DNA of 64,000 bases from contig JAEURN010000010.1 in the NCBI GenBank assembly GCA_016789105.1, positions 172,199 to 236,198 on the forward strand, given 5' to 3'. Under the pieces are notes generated by a model. That model made no database searches, was not told the origin of the DNA, and saw only the letters and a program-made list of their open reading frames with translations. Every line of letters starts with the position of its first letter. The stretch's first letter is position 1. Shown here in pieces: positions 17,827 to 27,204 of the stretch. The stretch is from Armatimonadota bacterium. GTDB lineage: Bacteria > Armatimonadota > Fimbriimonadia > Fimbriimonadales > Fimbriimonadaceae. The translations under genes and the position numbers were made by a program.

Positions 17827-18912
17827 TCAAAGCGGGTGGCCGTGAAATCCGGATTGTGGGGCGTAAAGGTGGATAGGGATTCGGAGTGATTCACGGAGGT
17901 TCTTGGCCATCGCCGCCATTCCCGGTTGTTCGGTCGCATAGTGCCCGCAGGCCAGGATTGTGAGCCCCGACTCGCTGGCTTCCAGGGCGATGTGTAGGGG
18001 GACTTCCCCGGTGACAAAGGCATCGGCCCCGGCGGCCAAGGCTGCTTTCCATTCTCCGGCGGCGGCCCCGCCGACCACGGCGACCGTCTCCACCGGCCGG
18101 TTATGTCCCAGCCAAATCTCACTCCGGCTTTGCAGGCAATGGTCGGTGTGTTGTTGGAAATCGTTTTTGGGATCGAGTCGGCCGATGCGCCCGGCGGGAT
18201 ATCCAACCGAGTCGGCGAGTGGCACCCAATCAAACGCCGGCGCTTCGTATGGGTGGGCAGTTCGCAGCGCCATTTCGACGGCGGGTTTCCGATTTCCGGG
18301 GACTGTCATTTCGATCTTGACTTCTGGCACCCGCTCGATTTGTCCAGGCTTGCCAACAACCGGTTTGCTCCCTTCTCCCCCGCAAAAGGTGCCCGTGCCT
18401 TCGGTGGTGAACGCGCACCGTCTGTATTGGCCGATCACGCCGGCCCCGGCGCTGCTGAGGGCATCGATCATGGTCTCGCCGGAATCAACCGGGACATACA
18501 CGACAATTTTCCAGGTGGTTTCGCGCTCGGCGGATCCAAAAGTGCGGACATCGTGGAGGCCGATGAGGCCCGCCAAGGTGTCGTTGATCCCACCGGGGGC
18601 GCAATCCCAGTTGGTGTGGGCGGCGATGACAGATATCCCCGATTTGACCGCCTCAAAAACCCGACGTTGGTTCCAATCATCGGTGCGAACTGCTTTGAGC
18701 GGTTCCCAGACCAGGGGATGGTGAGCAACCAGCACTTGGGCTCCTTGGTCTGCGGCAAACCGGATGGCCCCCAATCCCGAATCCAGGCTCACCGCGAGTT
18801 GAGTGACTTCCGCATCGGGGTTGCCCGTTTGCAGGCCGATTTTGTCGAAGCCAAAGGCAAAATGCGGCGGTGCGAATTGTTCGACGGCAACAAGGACATC
18901 CCGGACGGTCAC
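17827..18912 (-). CDS. NIF3-like dinuclear metal-centre protein (YbgI/YqfO family)
   Basis: A 361-residue protein starting at GTG. NIF3 motifs are clear: FDKIGLQTGNPD near residue 25, VLVAHHPLVWEPLK near 60-73 (the HH metal-binding pair), HTNWDCAPGGINDTLA near 115, and ILACGHYATEQPGM near the C-terminus with the last metal ligands. Length and the inserted middle domain (about 130-240) fit the longer YqfO-like branch that carries a PII/CutA-like insert. The family is conserved but its biochemical role is unsettled. It lies just beyond the rplE terminator, in the position where spc-operon genes would be expected. Confidence 0.92.
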   Translation of the reverse strand: MTVRDVLVAVEQFAPPHFAFGFDKIGLQTGNPDAEVTQLAVSLDSGLGAIRFAADQGAQVLVAHHPLVWEPLKAVRTDDWNQRRVFEAVKSGISVIAAHTNWDCAPGGINDTLAGLIGLHDVRTFGSAERETTWKIVVYVPVDSGETMIDALSSAGAGVIGQYRRCAFTTEGTGTFCGGEGSKPVVGKPGQIERVPEVKIEMTVPGNRKPAVEMALRTAHPYEAPAFDWVPLADSVGYPAGRIGRLDPKNDFQQHTDHCLQSRSEIWLGHNRPVETVAVVGGAAAGEWKAALAAGADAFVTGEVPLHIALEASESGLTILACGHYATEQPGMAAMAKNLRESLRIPIHLYAPQSGFHGHPL

Positions 18913-18925
18913 ACGGATACGTTAC

Positions 18926-18965
18926 CAAAAACAAAGCACCCCTGGGGCAGAAGCCCAAGGGGTGC
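18926..18965 (-). terminator. Rho-independent terminator ending the ribosomal protein operon after rplE
   Basis: Read on the minus strand: GCACCCCTTGGGC stem, TTCT loop, GCCCCAGGGGTGC, then TTTGTTTTT. It lies about 20 bases after the rplE stop codon. Confidence 0.9.
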
Positions 18966-18985
18966 CAACAAGGAGCGGAGGCCTT

Positions 18986-19573
18986 TTACTTGTCCCGCAA
19001 CGGGAATCCGAGAGCCTTGAGGAGTTCGCGGCCTTCTTCGTCGTTTTGAGCGGTGGTGCAGACGGTGATGTCCATCCCCCGCATCTTGTCGAACGAATCG
19101 TAATCAATTTCCGGGAACACGAGTTGTTCTTGCAGACCAAAGGAGTAGTTGCCGCGGCCGTCGAACGACTTGGGCGAGAGTCCTTGGAAGTCACGGAGAC
19201 GGGGCAAGGCCACCGTGTTCAGCTTATCGAAGAAGTGCCACATGCGGTCTCCGCGGAGGGTGACCCGGCAGCCGATCTTCATCCCCTCGCGCAACTTGAA
19301 TTGAGCGACGGATTTGCGAGCAACGGTCGTCACGGGTTTTTGGCCGGTGATGACGGTCATGTCCCGGAGTGCGGAATCGAGTTCTTTTTCGTCGATCCCG
19401 GTTCCCATGTTGATCACGATTTTGGTGAGCCGGGGAACTTGCATGACGGAATCGTATTGGAACTTGTCGCGCATGCGTTGGACAACGGTTTCTCGGTAGA
19501 TCTTTTTGAGCCGGGGTGCCGGGAGGGCACCTTGCGGGCCGGTGTTGGCGGCTTTGTTTTCTTTACGGGCCAT
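18986..19573 (-). CDS. rplE: 50S ribosomal protein L5
   Basis: Binds 5S rRNA in the central protuberance. The 195-residue protein has the L5 core motifs [62 protein letters not shown] and [11 protein letters not shown]. There is a short basic N-terminal extension ([14 protein letters not shown]) relative to the usual 179. It is the last gene of the rpsS-to-rplE operon; in most bacteria rpsN, rpsH, rplF and others follow, but here a terminator and an unrelated gene come next. Confidence 0.98.
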   Translation of the reverse strand: MARKENKAANTGPQGALPAPRLKKIYRETVVQRMRDKFQYDSVMQVPRLTKIVINMGTGIDEKELDSALRDMTVITGQKPVTTVARKSVAQFKLREGMKIGCRVTLRGDRMWHFFDKLNTVALPRLRDFQGLSPKSFDGRGNYSFGLQEQLVFPEIDYDSFDKMRGMDITVCTTAQNDEEGRELLKALGFPLRDK

Positions 19574-19579
19574 GTGCGG

Positions 19580-19987
19580 TTACTCCTTGTCGATGTTGGG
19601 TTGGTCATTCAAGGTTTTGCCGCTCTTTTTGGCAAAGCGGACGGTTTTCCCGGCTTCTTTGCGTTTGCCAACCCGAGTTGGTTCGCCAGATTCCGGATCG
19701 ATCAGCATGAGATTGCTGACGTGGATAGGCGACGGGATGCGGATCCGGTCGGATTTTTCGCCTTGAAAGCGTGCTTTTTTGTGTTTGATGACGGCGTTGA
19801 GGGGCAACGGCGCATCGGGGTTTTCAGGATTGTCTTTGAGAACGTACGCCCGGTTTTCCGTCGGGCTGATTTTGGCGATGAAGCCTCGTTCCCCTTTGTC
19901 TTTCCCAGCGATGATGACGACTTGGTCGCCTTGCCGCAAGCGGAGCTTGGGTTGTCCTTTGATTTTGAGTTCAGCTTTGGTCGGCAT
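19580..19987 (-). CDS. rplX: 50S ribosomal protein L24
   Basis: Early assembly protein binding the 5' region of 23S rRNA. The KOW motif is visible (LRQGDQVVIIAGKDKGERG), followed by NAVIKHKKARFQGEKSDRIRIPSPIHVSNLMLIDP. At 135 residues it is longer than the usual 105, with an extra basic C-terminal tail (RVGKRKEAGKTVRFAKKSG). It sits between rplN and rplE with three- and six-base gaps. Confidence 0.97.
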   Translation of the reverse strand: MPTKAELKIKGQPKLRLRQGDQVVIIAGKDKGERGFIAKISPTENRAYVLKDNPENPDAPLPLNAVIKHKKARFQGEKSDRIRIPSPIHVSNLMLIDPESGEPTRVGKRKEAGKTVRFAKKSGKTLNDQPNIDKE

Positions 19988-19990
19988 GGT

Positions 19991-20359
19991 TTAGAGCACC
20001 TCCGGAGCGAGGGAGACGATTTTCATGTAGTTACCATCGCGGAGTTCGCGGGCCACGGGCCCAAAGATGCGGGTTCCACGCGGCTCTTTGTTGGGGTTGA
20101 TGACGACGCAGGCGTTGTCATCAAACCGGAGGGACGACCCATCGGCCCGGCGGACGGCTTTGCGTGTGCGGACCACGACTGCTTTGATAACGTCGCCCTT
20201 TTTGATGGGCATGTTGGGGGTAGCGGATTTGACCGAGCAGACGATGATGTCTCCGATACCGCCATATTTGGGTTGCGACCCTTTAAGCACCCGGATGCAC
20301 ATCACTTCCCGTGCGCCCGAGTTGTCGGCCACTTTGAGCCGTGAGAACTGTTGAATCAT
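19991..20359 (-). CDS. rplN: 50S ribosomal protein L14
   Basis: A 122-residue protein with the canonical start [18 protein letters not shown] and the motifs [63 protein letters not shown]. It forms intersubunit bridge B8 next to L19. It lies in the usual order rpsQ-rplN-rplX, with a somewhat long gap of 100 bases to rpsQ. Confidence 0.98.
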   Translation of the reverse strand: MIQQFSRLKVADNSGAREVMCIRVLKGSQPKYGGIGDIIVCSVKSATPNMPIKKGDVIKAVVVRTRKAVRRADGSSLRFDDNACVVINPNKEPRGTRIFGPVARELRDGNYMKIVSLAPEVL

Positions 20360-20459
20360 TGTGTTTCGCTCCTATAGTTCGGTAGAGGGCGTCCTGGGGG
20401 TTGCCAGGACGCCATGCCTTTGCCCGCCTGAGGTTGCGGACCACCTTGTAGAAAAGGCC

Positions 20460-20729
20460 CTACTTGACCTTTTCGATAATCCGGGTGACGCGCCAGTGCT
20501 TATCGCGGCTGAGCGGCCGGGTTTCCATGATTTCCACGGTGTCGCCGACATCGCAGCTGTTCTCTTCGTCGTGGGCTTTGACCCGGACGGACCGCTTGAC
20601 GGTTTTGCCGTAAAGCGGGTGTTGGAAGCTGCTGCTGAGTTCGACAACGACGGTTTTATCCATCTTGTTGCTTTTGACCATTCCGCGCCGGACTTTCCGT
20701 GCGCCGCGAGTTGCCGTGTTTTCGCTCAT
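20460..20729 (-). CDS. rpsQ: 30S ribosomal protein S17
   Basis: An 89-residue primary 16S rRNA-binding protein with an OB fold. The motifs [59 protein letters not shown] are diagnostic. The ATG overlaps the rpmC stop codon (ATGA). Length is normal. Confidence 0.97.
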   Translation of the reverse strand: MSENTATRGARKVRRGMVKSNKMDKTVVVELSSSFQHPLYGKTVKRSVRVKAHDEENSCDVGDTVEIMETRPLSRDKHWRVTRIIEKVK

Positions 20730-20935
20730 GCCTTTTCACCCTTTTTCTTTTCTTCGATGAGGGTCAGGAGCCTCGCGATGTTGTGCCGCCGGGTTTTGAG
20801 GCTGGCGGTATCGGTGGTCTGCCGGAAGACGAGGTCTCGCCGGGCCTGGAAGAGCGCGACGCGCTCGGCTTTGACGAGTGCCTCGAGTTCGGGAACCGTT
20901 TTAGACCTGAGGTCTTTTGCCTTGAGTGCTTTCAT
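20726..20935 (-). CDS. rpmC: 50S ribosomal protein L29
   Basis: A 69-residue two-helix protein near the tunnel exit, where it helps form the docking site for trigger factor and SRP. It begins [20 protein letters not shown] and contains [12 protein letters not shown] and [15 protein letters not shown], matching the L29 pattern (usually NIARI.T..). It overlaps rpsQ by four bases and lies 18 bases after rplP. Confidence 0.95.
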   Translation of the reverse strand: MKALKAKDLRSKTVPELEALVKAERVALFQARRDLVFRQTTDTASLKTRRHNIARLLTLIEEKKKGEKA

Positions 20936-20953
20936 AGGGTTATGGGTTCCGGT

Positions 20954-21385
20954 TTAGAGGCCGTTGGCTTCTTGGAACTCCTCCTTGGTCACGAATTTGG
21001 TTTTGATCGGCAGCTTGTGTTGGGCAAGCCGCATGGCTTCTTTAGCGACTTCGACCGGCACGCCGTTCATTTCGAACATGATGCGGCCGGGTTTAACGAC
21101 GCAGACCCAACCTTCGACGCCGGCCTTACCCTTGCCCATGCGCTGCTCGAGCGGTTTTTTGGTGTAGGGCTTGTCGGGGAAGATGCGGATCCAGACTTTT
21201 CCGCCCCGTTTGATGTGGCGGGTCATGGCGATCCGGGCGGCTTCGATCTGCCGGCTCGTGATCCAGGCTGCTTCCAGGGACATGAGTCCAAAGTCGCCAA
21301 AATTGACGACATTGCCCCTTTGGGCTTTGCCGCGCATTTTGCCGCGGAACTGCTTGCGGAACTTGGTCCGTTTTGGCATCAACAT
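20954..21385 (-). CDS. rplP: 50S ribosomal protein L16
   Basis: Binds 23S rRNA near the A-site and is essential late in assembly. Motifs: [77 protein letters not shown], then [16 protein letters not shown]. The ORF starts at an ATG overlapping the rpsC stop (TGATG); a second in-frame ATG two codons later (21379) matches the family start better. Length is 141-143 residues, normal. Confidence 0.98.
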   Translation of the reverse strand: MLMPKRTKFRKQFRGKMRGKAQRGNVVNFGDFGLMSLEAAWITSRQIEAARIAMTRHIKRGGKVWIRIFPDKPYTKKPLEQRMGKGKAGVEGWVCVVKPGRIMFEMNGVPVEVAKEAMRLAQHKLPIKTKFVTKEEFQEANGL

Positions 21386-22257
21386 CAGTCGTTCACCTCT
21401 GTGGTTTGGGGTTCCGGTGCGGAATCAGCGCGTGGCCCCCTCTCTTCGTTGCGTGGCCCCCGGTTGTCGTTCCTGGGCCCGCGGTCGTCGCGGCGGCGGT
21501 CGTCGTTGCGGGGTCCCCGGTTGTCGTCCCTCGGCCCGCGGTCGTCGCGGCCCCTTCCCTTGCCCCGCGGGTTGCGCTCGTTCAGGGCATCGGTCATGGC
21601 CTGCAGTTGCCGTTCCGGCAAGACTTCTCCCCGGTAGACCCAAACCTTCACGCCGACCGAGCCATAGATGGTGGCGGCGGTTGCGGTTCCGTAATCGATA
21701 TCGGCGCGGAGGGTGTGCAAGGGGACTTTGCCGAACTTGTCGACTTCGACCCGAGCAATATCGGATCCGTTGAGCCTTCCGCCGCACATGATTTTCATGC
21801 CTCGGCCGTTCATGCGTTGGGCGCGAGTGATGGCTTGGCGCATGGCCCGGCGGTGGCTGATCCGGCGCTCCAGCTGGACGGCGATGTTTTCGGCGACGAG
21901 CATCGCGTCGAGCTCGGGCTGCCGCACTTCGCTCACGTTGACCTGCACCTGGGCGGTGGGGTCATCTTTGCGCATGATGCGGTTGAGGTCTTCGCTGATT
22001 TGGTCGATGCCTTTGCCGCCCCGGCCGATGACGGCACCGGGCCGACTGGTGTAGATGGTCACCTTGACGCGGTTGGCCGCTCGTTCGATTTCAACCCGGG
22101 AGATCAGCCCTTTGCTGATCTTTTCCTTGACGTATTTGCGGATGACGTTATCGCTGGCCAAAGCTTGGCGGTATTGCTTTTTGGGGTAGATCCAGTGGCT
22201 ATCGTGGCCACGGATCACACCGATTCGGAATCCGACGGGGTGGATTTTCTGACCCAT
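21385..22257 (-). CDS. rpsC: 30S ribosomal protein S3 with long charged C-terminal tail
   Basis: The first 227 residues are ordinary S3: [20 protein letters not shown], a KH domain with [12 protein letters not shown] (74-85), [16 protein letters not shown], and [12 protein letters not shown]3 lines the mRNA entry channel and helps unwind mRNA. The remaining 63 residues are a low-complexity tail of [21 protein letters not shown] repeats ending in an acidic stretch, giving 290 residues against the usual 210-230. The tail would project at the mRNA entrance. The ATG follows the rplV stop after one base, and the stop overlaps rplP. Confidence 0.97.
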   Translation of the reverse strand: MGQKIHPVGFRIGVIRGHDSHWIYPKKQYRQALASDNVIRKYVKEKISKGLISRVEIERAANRVKVTIYTSRPGAVIGRGGKGIDQISEDLNRIMRKDDPTAQVQVNVSEVRQPELDAMLVAENIAVQLERRISHRRAMRQAITRAQRMNGRGMKIMCGGRLNGSDIARVEVDKFGKVPLHTLRADIDYGTATAATIYGSVGVKVWVYRGEVLPERQLQAMTDALNERNPRGKGRGRDDRGPRDDNRGPRNDDRRRDDRGPRNDNRGPRNEERGPRADSAPEPQTTEVND

Positions 22258-22258
22258 G

Positions 22259-22858
22259 TTAGTTCTTCTCCTCCCCTTCGGCTTCCGGGGCTCCGGCGGA
22301 TTCTTCCGCCGTTGTTTCGTTTGTTGCTTCAGTTGCCTCGGCCGCTTCGGCTGAGGCTTCGACTGGTGCTTCGGCGGCGGTTTCTTCCACGGCCGATTCT
22401 TCGGTCATGGGCTCTTCTGCCGGGGCTTCGGTTGCCGCTTTGGCCTCCGCCTTCTTTTTGCCCTTGACGGCCAGTTTCGGCCGGGGCTTGGCGGGGGTGG
22501 TGGCGACCTTGGCCTGGGCGACCGGTTCGACATCCTCGACGACCACGGTGATGTGGCTCATGCGTTTGAGGATGCGGTTGGCGCGGCCCATGGCGCGAGC
22601 TTGGATGCGCTTGAGCACTGGCCCCTCGTCAACGCGGATCTCTGCGATTTTGAGGGTTCGGGCATCAAGGCCGTGGTTGGCTTCAGCGTTGCTGATGGCG
22701 CTGACCAAAACTTTGTGCAAAACGAACGCGCCCTTGCTGGGGTGGAACCGCAGGTGGTTGGCGGCATAAATGGCACCAGCCCCTTTGACCTCTTTGGCAA
22801 TAAGGCGGACTTTGCGGGGTTGCACCCGGACGAATTTAGCGACGGCTCGGACTTCCAT
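22259..22858 (-). CDS. rplV: 50S ribosomal protein L22 with acidic C-terminal tail
   Basis: Residues 1-112 are ordinary L22 (MEVRAVAKFVRVQPRKVRLI, LHKVLVSAISNAEANHG, ARAMGRANRILKRMSHITVVVED), whose loop lines the exit tunnel. About 87 extra residues follow: a basic linker rich in Lys/Pro, then a strongly acidic Glu/Ala/Thr tail, giving 199 residues against the usual 110-120. The ATG at 22858 is preferred because GGGAG lies 9 bases upstream; a GTG at 22873 would place that site inside the gene. Confidence 0.96.
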   Translation of the reverse strand: MEVRAVAKFVRVQPRKVRLIAKEVKGAGAIYAANHLRFHPSKGAFVLHKVLVSAISNAEANHGLDARTLKIAEIRVDEGPVLKRIQARAMGRANRILKRMSHITVVVEDVEPVAQAKVATTPAKPRPKLAVKGKKKAEAKAATEAPAEEPMTEESAVEETAAEAPVEASAEAAEATEATNETTAEESAGAPEAEGEEKN

Positions 22859-22879
22859 GATGGTTTCTCCCACCCGCGG

Positions 22880-23167
22880 TTAGCGGATGCGGACCCCCCG
22901 GTCTGGGATCGATCCGTCGTGGCCCTTGTAGGTGCGGGTCGGGGCGAATTCACCGAGTTTGTGGCCGATCATGTTTTCGGTCACGAACACGGGGACGTGT
23001 TGCTTGCCGTTGTGCACAGCAATGGTGTGCCCGATCATGTCGGGGATGATGGTGGATCGGCGGGACCAGGTCTTGATGACCTTCTTCTCGCCTTTTTCAT
23101 TCATCGCGTCCACCTTTTTAATCAGGTGGTCATCGACGAAGTATCCTTTCTTGAGACTTCGTGCCAA
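22880..23167 (-). CDS. rpsS: 30S ribosomal protein S19
   Basis: A 95-residue protein of the 30S head. [64 protein letters not shown] are diagnostic. The start is a TTG preceded by GGAG about 12 bases upstream. In most bacteria rplB lies directly upstream; here a 2.9-kb stretch with opposite-strand genes separates them, so rpsS must be the first gene of its own transcription unit. Confidence 0.97.
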   Translation of the reverse strand: MARSLKKGYFVDDHLIKKVDAMNEKGEKKVIKTWSRRSTIIPDMIGHTIAVHNGKQHVPVFVTENMIGHKLGEFAPTRTYKGHDGSIPDRGVRIR

Positions 23168-23493
23168 GTTTTCTGTTACTCCAGGTCGTTTTTCAACGGC
23201 CCCGACCGGGCACGGTGGACAGGCTGGTTCTCAGCGTGGTTCCAACGAGATCGGCAGAGCCGCAAGTGAACTGAGTCTGGGCCACCCCCTAGGGGGCAGG
23301 TTACGACAGCAGTAGACGCAAAGGCGAAAGATACCCCGGCGGCGGGCCTGGGTTCAACGGACCCAGGCGGGAACGGGCCCGATGGCCCGAATTGACAGAT
23401 GAGCGATGTGCTCCGGGCAAAAAGAATCGGAAAACTCTCTTTAGATTTCGCCGACGAATGCACTACACTTCAAACTTACGGTTGAAAACCACT
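23168..23493. other. Leader/promoter region of the rpsS operon
   Basis: About 326 bases without a gene. It contains the candidate minus-strand promoter at 23328-23357 and several GC-rich hairpins, including CCTGGGT-N7-ACCCAGG (23348-23368) and GGGCCCGATGGCCC (23377-23390). Such a long structured leader could carry ribosomal-protein feedback regulation, but no known r-protein leader was recognised. The promoter for the plus-strand genes beginning near 23494 should be at the right end. Confidence 0.5.
23328..23357 (-). promoter_or_regulatory. Candidate promoter for the rpsS-rplE operon
   Basis: On the minus strand, TTGAAC (-35), 18-base spacer and TATCTT (-10), about 160 bases upstream of rpsS. 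The same TTGAAC/TTGACA-N18 architecture is seen before tuf and rpsL. The -35 lies in the loop of an inverted repeat. Confidence 0.5.
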
Positions 23494-24974
23494 ATGATTA
23501 CCCCCCACGCAAAAATACTTGCTCCACAATTTCGTCTCGCATCGCTGTTGCTTCCTTTGTTTTGACTAGCGGCTTGCTCGTTTTTGCCAGTCCAAAATCA
23601 GGAGGTATTCACTTAGATTCCCACTTATCGCCTGATGACAATCAATTGATGCTCGACTATATCAACAGCTTTCCAGAAAGTGAACGTGGTGGGGCATTTG
23701 TTTTAGTAACTGAAGACAACCGAGTCATCAGCAATTACGGCGGCGAGGAACAAAACTGGGAGGTCATCCAATTGCCTCCAGTCTCTTCAGATGACCCACC
23801 GCTGACTGATCCCGGCGGGACATCGGGGAGCACAGGCTCATCAGGTACGAGCGGCACTTCTGGTTCAACTGGCTCAACTGGAAGTGGTGGAACAACCGGT
23901 ACAAGCGGCTCATCGGGAACCACCGGTACAACAGGTACGAGCGGGTCAACTGGGACTACTGGCTCCAGCGGAACGACCGGAACCAATGGCACAACTTCTG
24001 GCACTACAGGACAGGATCCAGGCCAATGTAAAGCCTCTAACGAAATTCGAGAATCAGCAGACCCCGAAGTGCCTTGCGACTGTTCAGGAGTTCTAGCTCA
24101 ACAAATAACTTCTGGATACAATCCCAATCGGGGCTCTGGCACAGGCACATTTCGTAGAGTTACAAGTAATTGGGGCTTCAATGCCATATCTGGAGACGTG
24201 TTTTTGCCTCCCAATATCTCTATTGTGGGTGCTCAGGTTCCCCAACAAAATGGTGCGCCCGTAACCAACGGTCATTTCGACAGCCCACATGTCTATTTTT
24301 CAGGAGAGTGGGTTGATAATATTCAGTCGCCTGCGCCAAACTATTTGAATTATGAAGGCGGATTTAAGTTCGACTTCATTCCTTCGCCCGACGGTTTAAA
24401 CCATTGGAGACCATTTGTTTCCAGACGTGGAAGCGGGCTCGGCTATGTGCAAGTCCAACCAAAGCAGTCCAGCAATCGCTTTATTAGCGGAGGCAAAACG
24501 TATAGTTCGGCATTACTCCAAACAAAGTTTGGATCGTTTGTTGCGGTGTCATTCACTTTTTCAGGCTTGACAGAAAAATTCACATTTGGATTTCTTGGAA
24601 ATCAGCAACAATTTATGACTCCAACGCACACCAGAATGAATCGCATTGGCGCGATCGCGCAGGAAATCCAGTATTACGACATTAATAGCCAAACATGGGG
24701 ATAAAAATCGGCCATTGACATTGAAAGAGACTCAAAGATTTGCGGTATTCGCTTCTCGAATACAAAAGTTACTTCATATGATGGCACGCAAATCACGGCA
24801 TATGATATGGATCTCTCCAAAATTGAACAAGCAATTTCCAATCCTCCACATTCCAGACCCTCTGACGGGCAATTTTATGTCAACCAATTGCCAGGCAGTG
24901 GTTCTGTGCTCATCAACAACGGCGAGCCGTGGACAAATGAAAGTATCTCAATCAAATTGGGAGAATCCGAATGA
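23494..24974 (+). pseudogene. Broken gene for a secreted Gly/Ser/Thr-repeat protein
   Basis: The longest open part is 23562-24704 (TTG start, 380 codons). Two signs point to damage. First, the ATG at 23494 opens a signal-peptide-like start in another frame; adding one base in the C6 run at 23501-23506 would join it to the main frame and give a good signal peptide (RIAVASFVLTSGLLVFAS). Second, after the TAA at 24702 the same frame stays open for 89 more codons of protein-like sequence to a TGA that overlaps the next gene's ATG (ATGA at 24971). The product has a Gly-Thr-Ser repeat linker (about residues 86-152 of the open part) and a beta-rich domain. No family recognised. Sequencing error cannot be excluded. 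Confidence 0.6.
23815..24012 (+). repeat. GTSGSTG-type coding repeat tract
   Basis: Repeated 9- to 12-base units encode Gly-Thr-Ser/Gly-Ser-Thr runs (GTSGSSGTSGTSGSTG and similar). This is a spacer region between an N-terminal segment and a Cys-containing C-terminal domain, and a likely slippage site. Confidence 0.8.
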
Positions 24975-25954
24975 TGCTCAGTCTCATGATTGTGTGCCTT
25001 ACTCAGACGCTTAAGATCAGCGCTATCCGTGCCTCGGGCCAAATCTTGGCGGCATCTCAGGCGGGCTATCTACAGATCATCAATGATCACCAGATTGAGT
25101 TCGTTGAATGGCATAACAATGTGCCTCTTGAGTCGAAAGTCTGTCGTGGCGAACCGATTGATTCCGGTCTACAAGGCACGCTGGCTTTCCACAATTTGGG
25201 AACAGTTAGTCTATTCTCTTGTGAAGACAGCCGATTCAGGGCAATCGAATTGCAGGTTCCTACCGGTGAAATTGTTGCCTCAGTTGATTCTGGGGTGATT
25301 GTTCTCAACGAGGGACGGTACTCATTGGTTACAGTTGATGGGAAGGTTCGGCTGCCAAAGACTCCTCTTCTGGACAAGCCAAGTACCGAATCCCGGTTTT
25401 CACAAATTGGCGACAACCTCTATTTACTGGCCACAGACCTGTCCTGGCCCATCACAGCGACCTTTATGCTTAGTAAAGGGGTCTGGGTCAAGGTACTTAG
25501 CGAACCGACCTCAGACGGTAGAGGCACAACCTTTGAACCAGCCTTCGAAGCAAAAGGAATGGTTTTTGGAACGGTTTTCCCAGGTGAATCATATTATCTT
25601 CGCCACTCGGTATCCGACTTAGCATCCCTCTATCCAGCAATGCAGGTTCGAGGCGAAGTCAATCGACTCTCTGGGCCCGCGGGAGCCAGGCCATTTCAAG
25701 CAAGTGCCCAGTTCCTCTATGGCTGTTCAACCCCAGATAGCCCGGAATCCGAAAAGAAAGTAAGCAGCACACCAATGTCCATTTGGCGATGGAATCTCGT
25801 CGGGCTAGATCGCTATGATGAACTAACGCTTGGATTGCCGAATAATCAAATTCCGAAGAGAATAATTCCGATTCCAAATTCTGACCAGTTTGTTGTTGTT
25901 GTTGCAAAGGATCGAATCGGGGGCTCGACTTCGTATTGGCACGTGGGAACATGA
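24971..25954 (+). CDS. Putative exported beta-propeller-like protein, unknown function
   Basis: A 327-residue protein with a short hydrophobic N-terminus (MMLSLMIVCLTQTLKISAI) that may be a signal peptide. The body has evenly spaced beta-hairpin motifs (for example GTLAFHNLGTVSLFSCEDSR and SVDSGVIVLNEGRYSLV), suggesting a propeller, but no classical WD or Kelch motif is seen. Its ATG overlaps the last in-frame TGA of the broken gene upstream, so the two were one operon. Codon use is AT-richer than in the ribosomal genes on either side, and it lies on the opposite strand, so it was probably acquired. Confidence 0.65.
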   Translation: MMLSLMIVCLTQTLKISAIRASGQILAASQAGYLQIINDHQIEFVEWHNNVPLESKVCRGEPIDSGLQGTLAFHNLGTVSLFSCEDSRFRAIELQVPTGEIVASVDSGVIVLNEGRYSLVTVDGKVRLPKTPLLDKPSTESRFSQIGDNLYLLATDLSWPITATFMLSKGVWVKVLSEPTSDGRGTTFEPAFEAKGMVFGTVFPGESYYLRHSVSDLASLYPAMQVRGEVNRLSGPAGARPFQASAQFLYGCSTPDSPESEKKVSSTPMSIWRWNLVGLDRYDELTLGLPNNQIPKRIIPIPNSDQFVVVVAKDRIGGSTSYWHVGT

Positions 25955-25974
25955 TTTGCTGATCGAGCAAACAA

Positions 25975-26005
25975 CGAGGGCCGCCGGGAAACCCGGCGGC
26001 CCTCG
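25975..26005 (-). terminator. Terminator after rplB
   Basis: Perfect 14-base stem CGAGGGCCGCCGGG/CCCGGCGGCCCTCG with a 3-base loop, followed on the minus strand by TTGTTTG. It ends the rplC-rplD-rplW-rplB unit 22 bases after the rplB stop. Confidence 0.9.
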
Positions 26006-26026
26006 TGGATACCAGCAAGGAGCGTC

Positions 26027-26860
26027 TTACTTCTTCTTGCGGCGGCGGACGATAAACCGATCCGTGCGCTTGTTGGAGCGGGTGGGCGAACCGATCGCCT
26101 TGTTGCCCCAGCGGTCGACCGGGCCCTTGCGGCGGCCGACGGGCGATTTGGCTTCACCACCACCGTGGGGGTGGTCGCGCGGGCTCATGACGACGCCGCG
26201 GACGTGCGGCTTGCGGCCTTTGCCCCGGGTGATCCCGGCCTTCCCTTTGCGCTCGTTTTCGTGCTCGGAGTTGCCGACTTCGCCGATGGTGGCGCGGCAA
26301 TCCATGTGAACCATGCGCATTTCGCCGGATGGCAAGCGGAGGGTGCAGTAGCTCCCTTCTTTGGCCATGACCTGGGCAGATGCACCGGCGGAGCGAACCA
26401 TTTGGCCGCCACGACCGGGTTGGAGCTCCACGTTGTGAACCAGCGTCCCCAGCGGGATGTTCCGCAAGATTTTGCAGTTGCCGGGCAGGATGTCGGCATC
26501 GGGCCCGCTGAGCAGGACGGCTCCATCGGTCACGTTTTTGGGCGCGAGGATGTAGGTTTTGGTGCCGTCTTCATATTGCAGCAGGGCGATGCGGCAGGTG
26601 CGGTTGGGATCGTATTCGATGCCGATAACCGTGGCGGGCATGCCATCTTTTTGCCGTTTGAAGTCGATGATGCGGTAGCGCCGTTTGTTGCCGCCGCCGC
26701 GGTTCTTCATCGTGATGCGCCCGGTGTGGTTCCGGCCACCCTTCTTTTTGATGGGGGCGAGCAGGCTTTTTTCGGGCTTCTTCTTGGTGATTTCCTCGTA
26801 GGTTGCGGCGATTTTGTGTCGTCGCCCTGGCGAGGTTGGTTTGACTTTTTTGGTCGGCAT
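26027..26860 (-). CDS. rplB: 50S ribosomal protein L2
   Basis: A 277-residue protein central to subunit association and the peptidyl-transferase centre. Motifs: [110 protein letters not shown] (the HPHGGGE loop with the functional His). It begins three bases after rplW and is followed by a terminator rather than rpsS, which is unusual. Confidence 0.98.
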   Translation of the reverse strand: MPTKKVKPTSPGRRHKIAATYEEITKKKPEKSLLAPIKKKGGRNHTGRITMKNRGGGNKRRYRIIDFKRQKDGMPATVIGIEYDPNRTCRIALLQYEDGTKTYILAPKNVTDGAVLLSGPDADILPGNCKILRNIPLGTLVHNVELQPGRGGQMVRSAGASAQVMAKEGSYCTLRLPSGEMRMVHMDCRATIGEVGNSEHENERKGKAGITRGKGRKPHVRGVVMSPRDHPHGGGEAKSPVGRRKGPVDRWGNKAIGSPTRSNKRTDRFIVRRRKKK

Positions 26861-26862
26861 GG

Positions 26863-27204
26863 TTAGACTCCGAAGCCCTCCAGGACTTGGCCGGGGGCAA
26901 GGGTCACGATGGCCTTTTTGTGGCCGGCGGTCTTGCCGGGTTTGCGTTGACCGACGCGCCGCGATTTACCCTTGACGTTGATGGTGTGCACGTCTTCGAC
27001 CGTGATCTGCTCCTTGGGTTTTTTGCCTTCGTTGAAGATGGCTTCAACGGCGGCTTTGATTTGGATCTTGTTTGCGCGGGGTGCCACAACAAACGTGTAT
27101 TTGCGGACGATGAGTTTTTCGTCTTTGATCCGCGGGTTGCCGAAGGCGAGCAGCCTGGTTTTTTCGGTGATGTGCGGGTACAGGATGATTTCGTGTGCGT
27201 CCAT
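26863..27204 (-). CDS. rplW: 50S ribosomal protein L23
   Basis: A 113-residue protein at the polypeptide exit, the docking point for trigger factor and [45 protein letters not shown] and [16 protein letters not shown] are typical. The ATG at 27204 overlaps the rplD stop codon (TAATG), so I prefer it to an upstream in-frame start at 27219. Confidence 0.96.
   Translation of the reverse strand: MDAHEIILYPHITEKTRLLAFGNPRIKDEKLIVRKYTFVVAPRANKIQIKAAVEAIFNEGKKPKEQITVEDVHTINVKGKSRRVGQRKPGKTAGHKKAIVTLAPGQVLEGFGV

Noticed and set aside
18803..20344. Plus-strand frame of 513 codons across rplE, rplX and rplN
   Set aside because: Antisense shadow of three certain ribosomal genes.
24646..25014. Plus-strand frame of 122 codons overlapping the end of the broken gene
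   Set aside because: Its sequence is basic and non-protein-like; the continuing frame of the broken gene through the same bases reads better.
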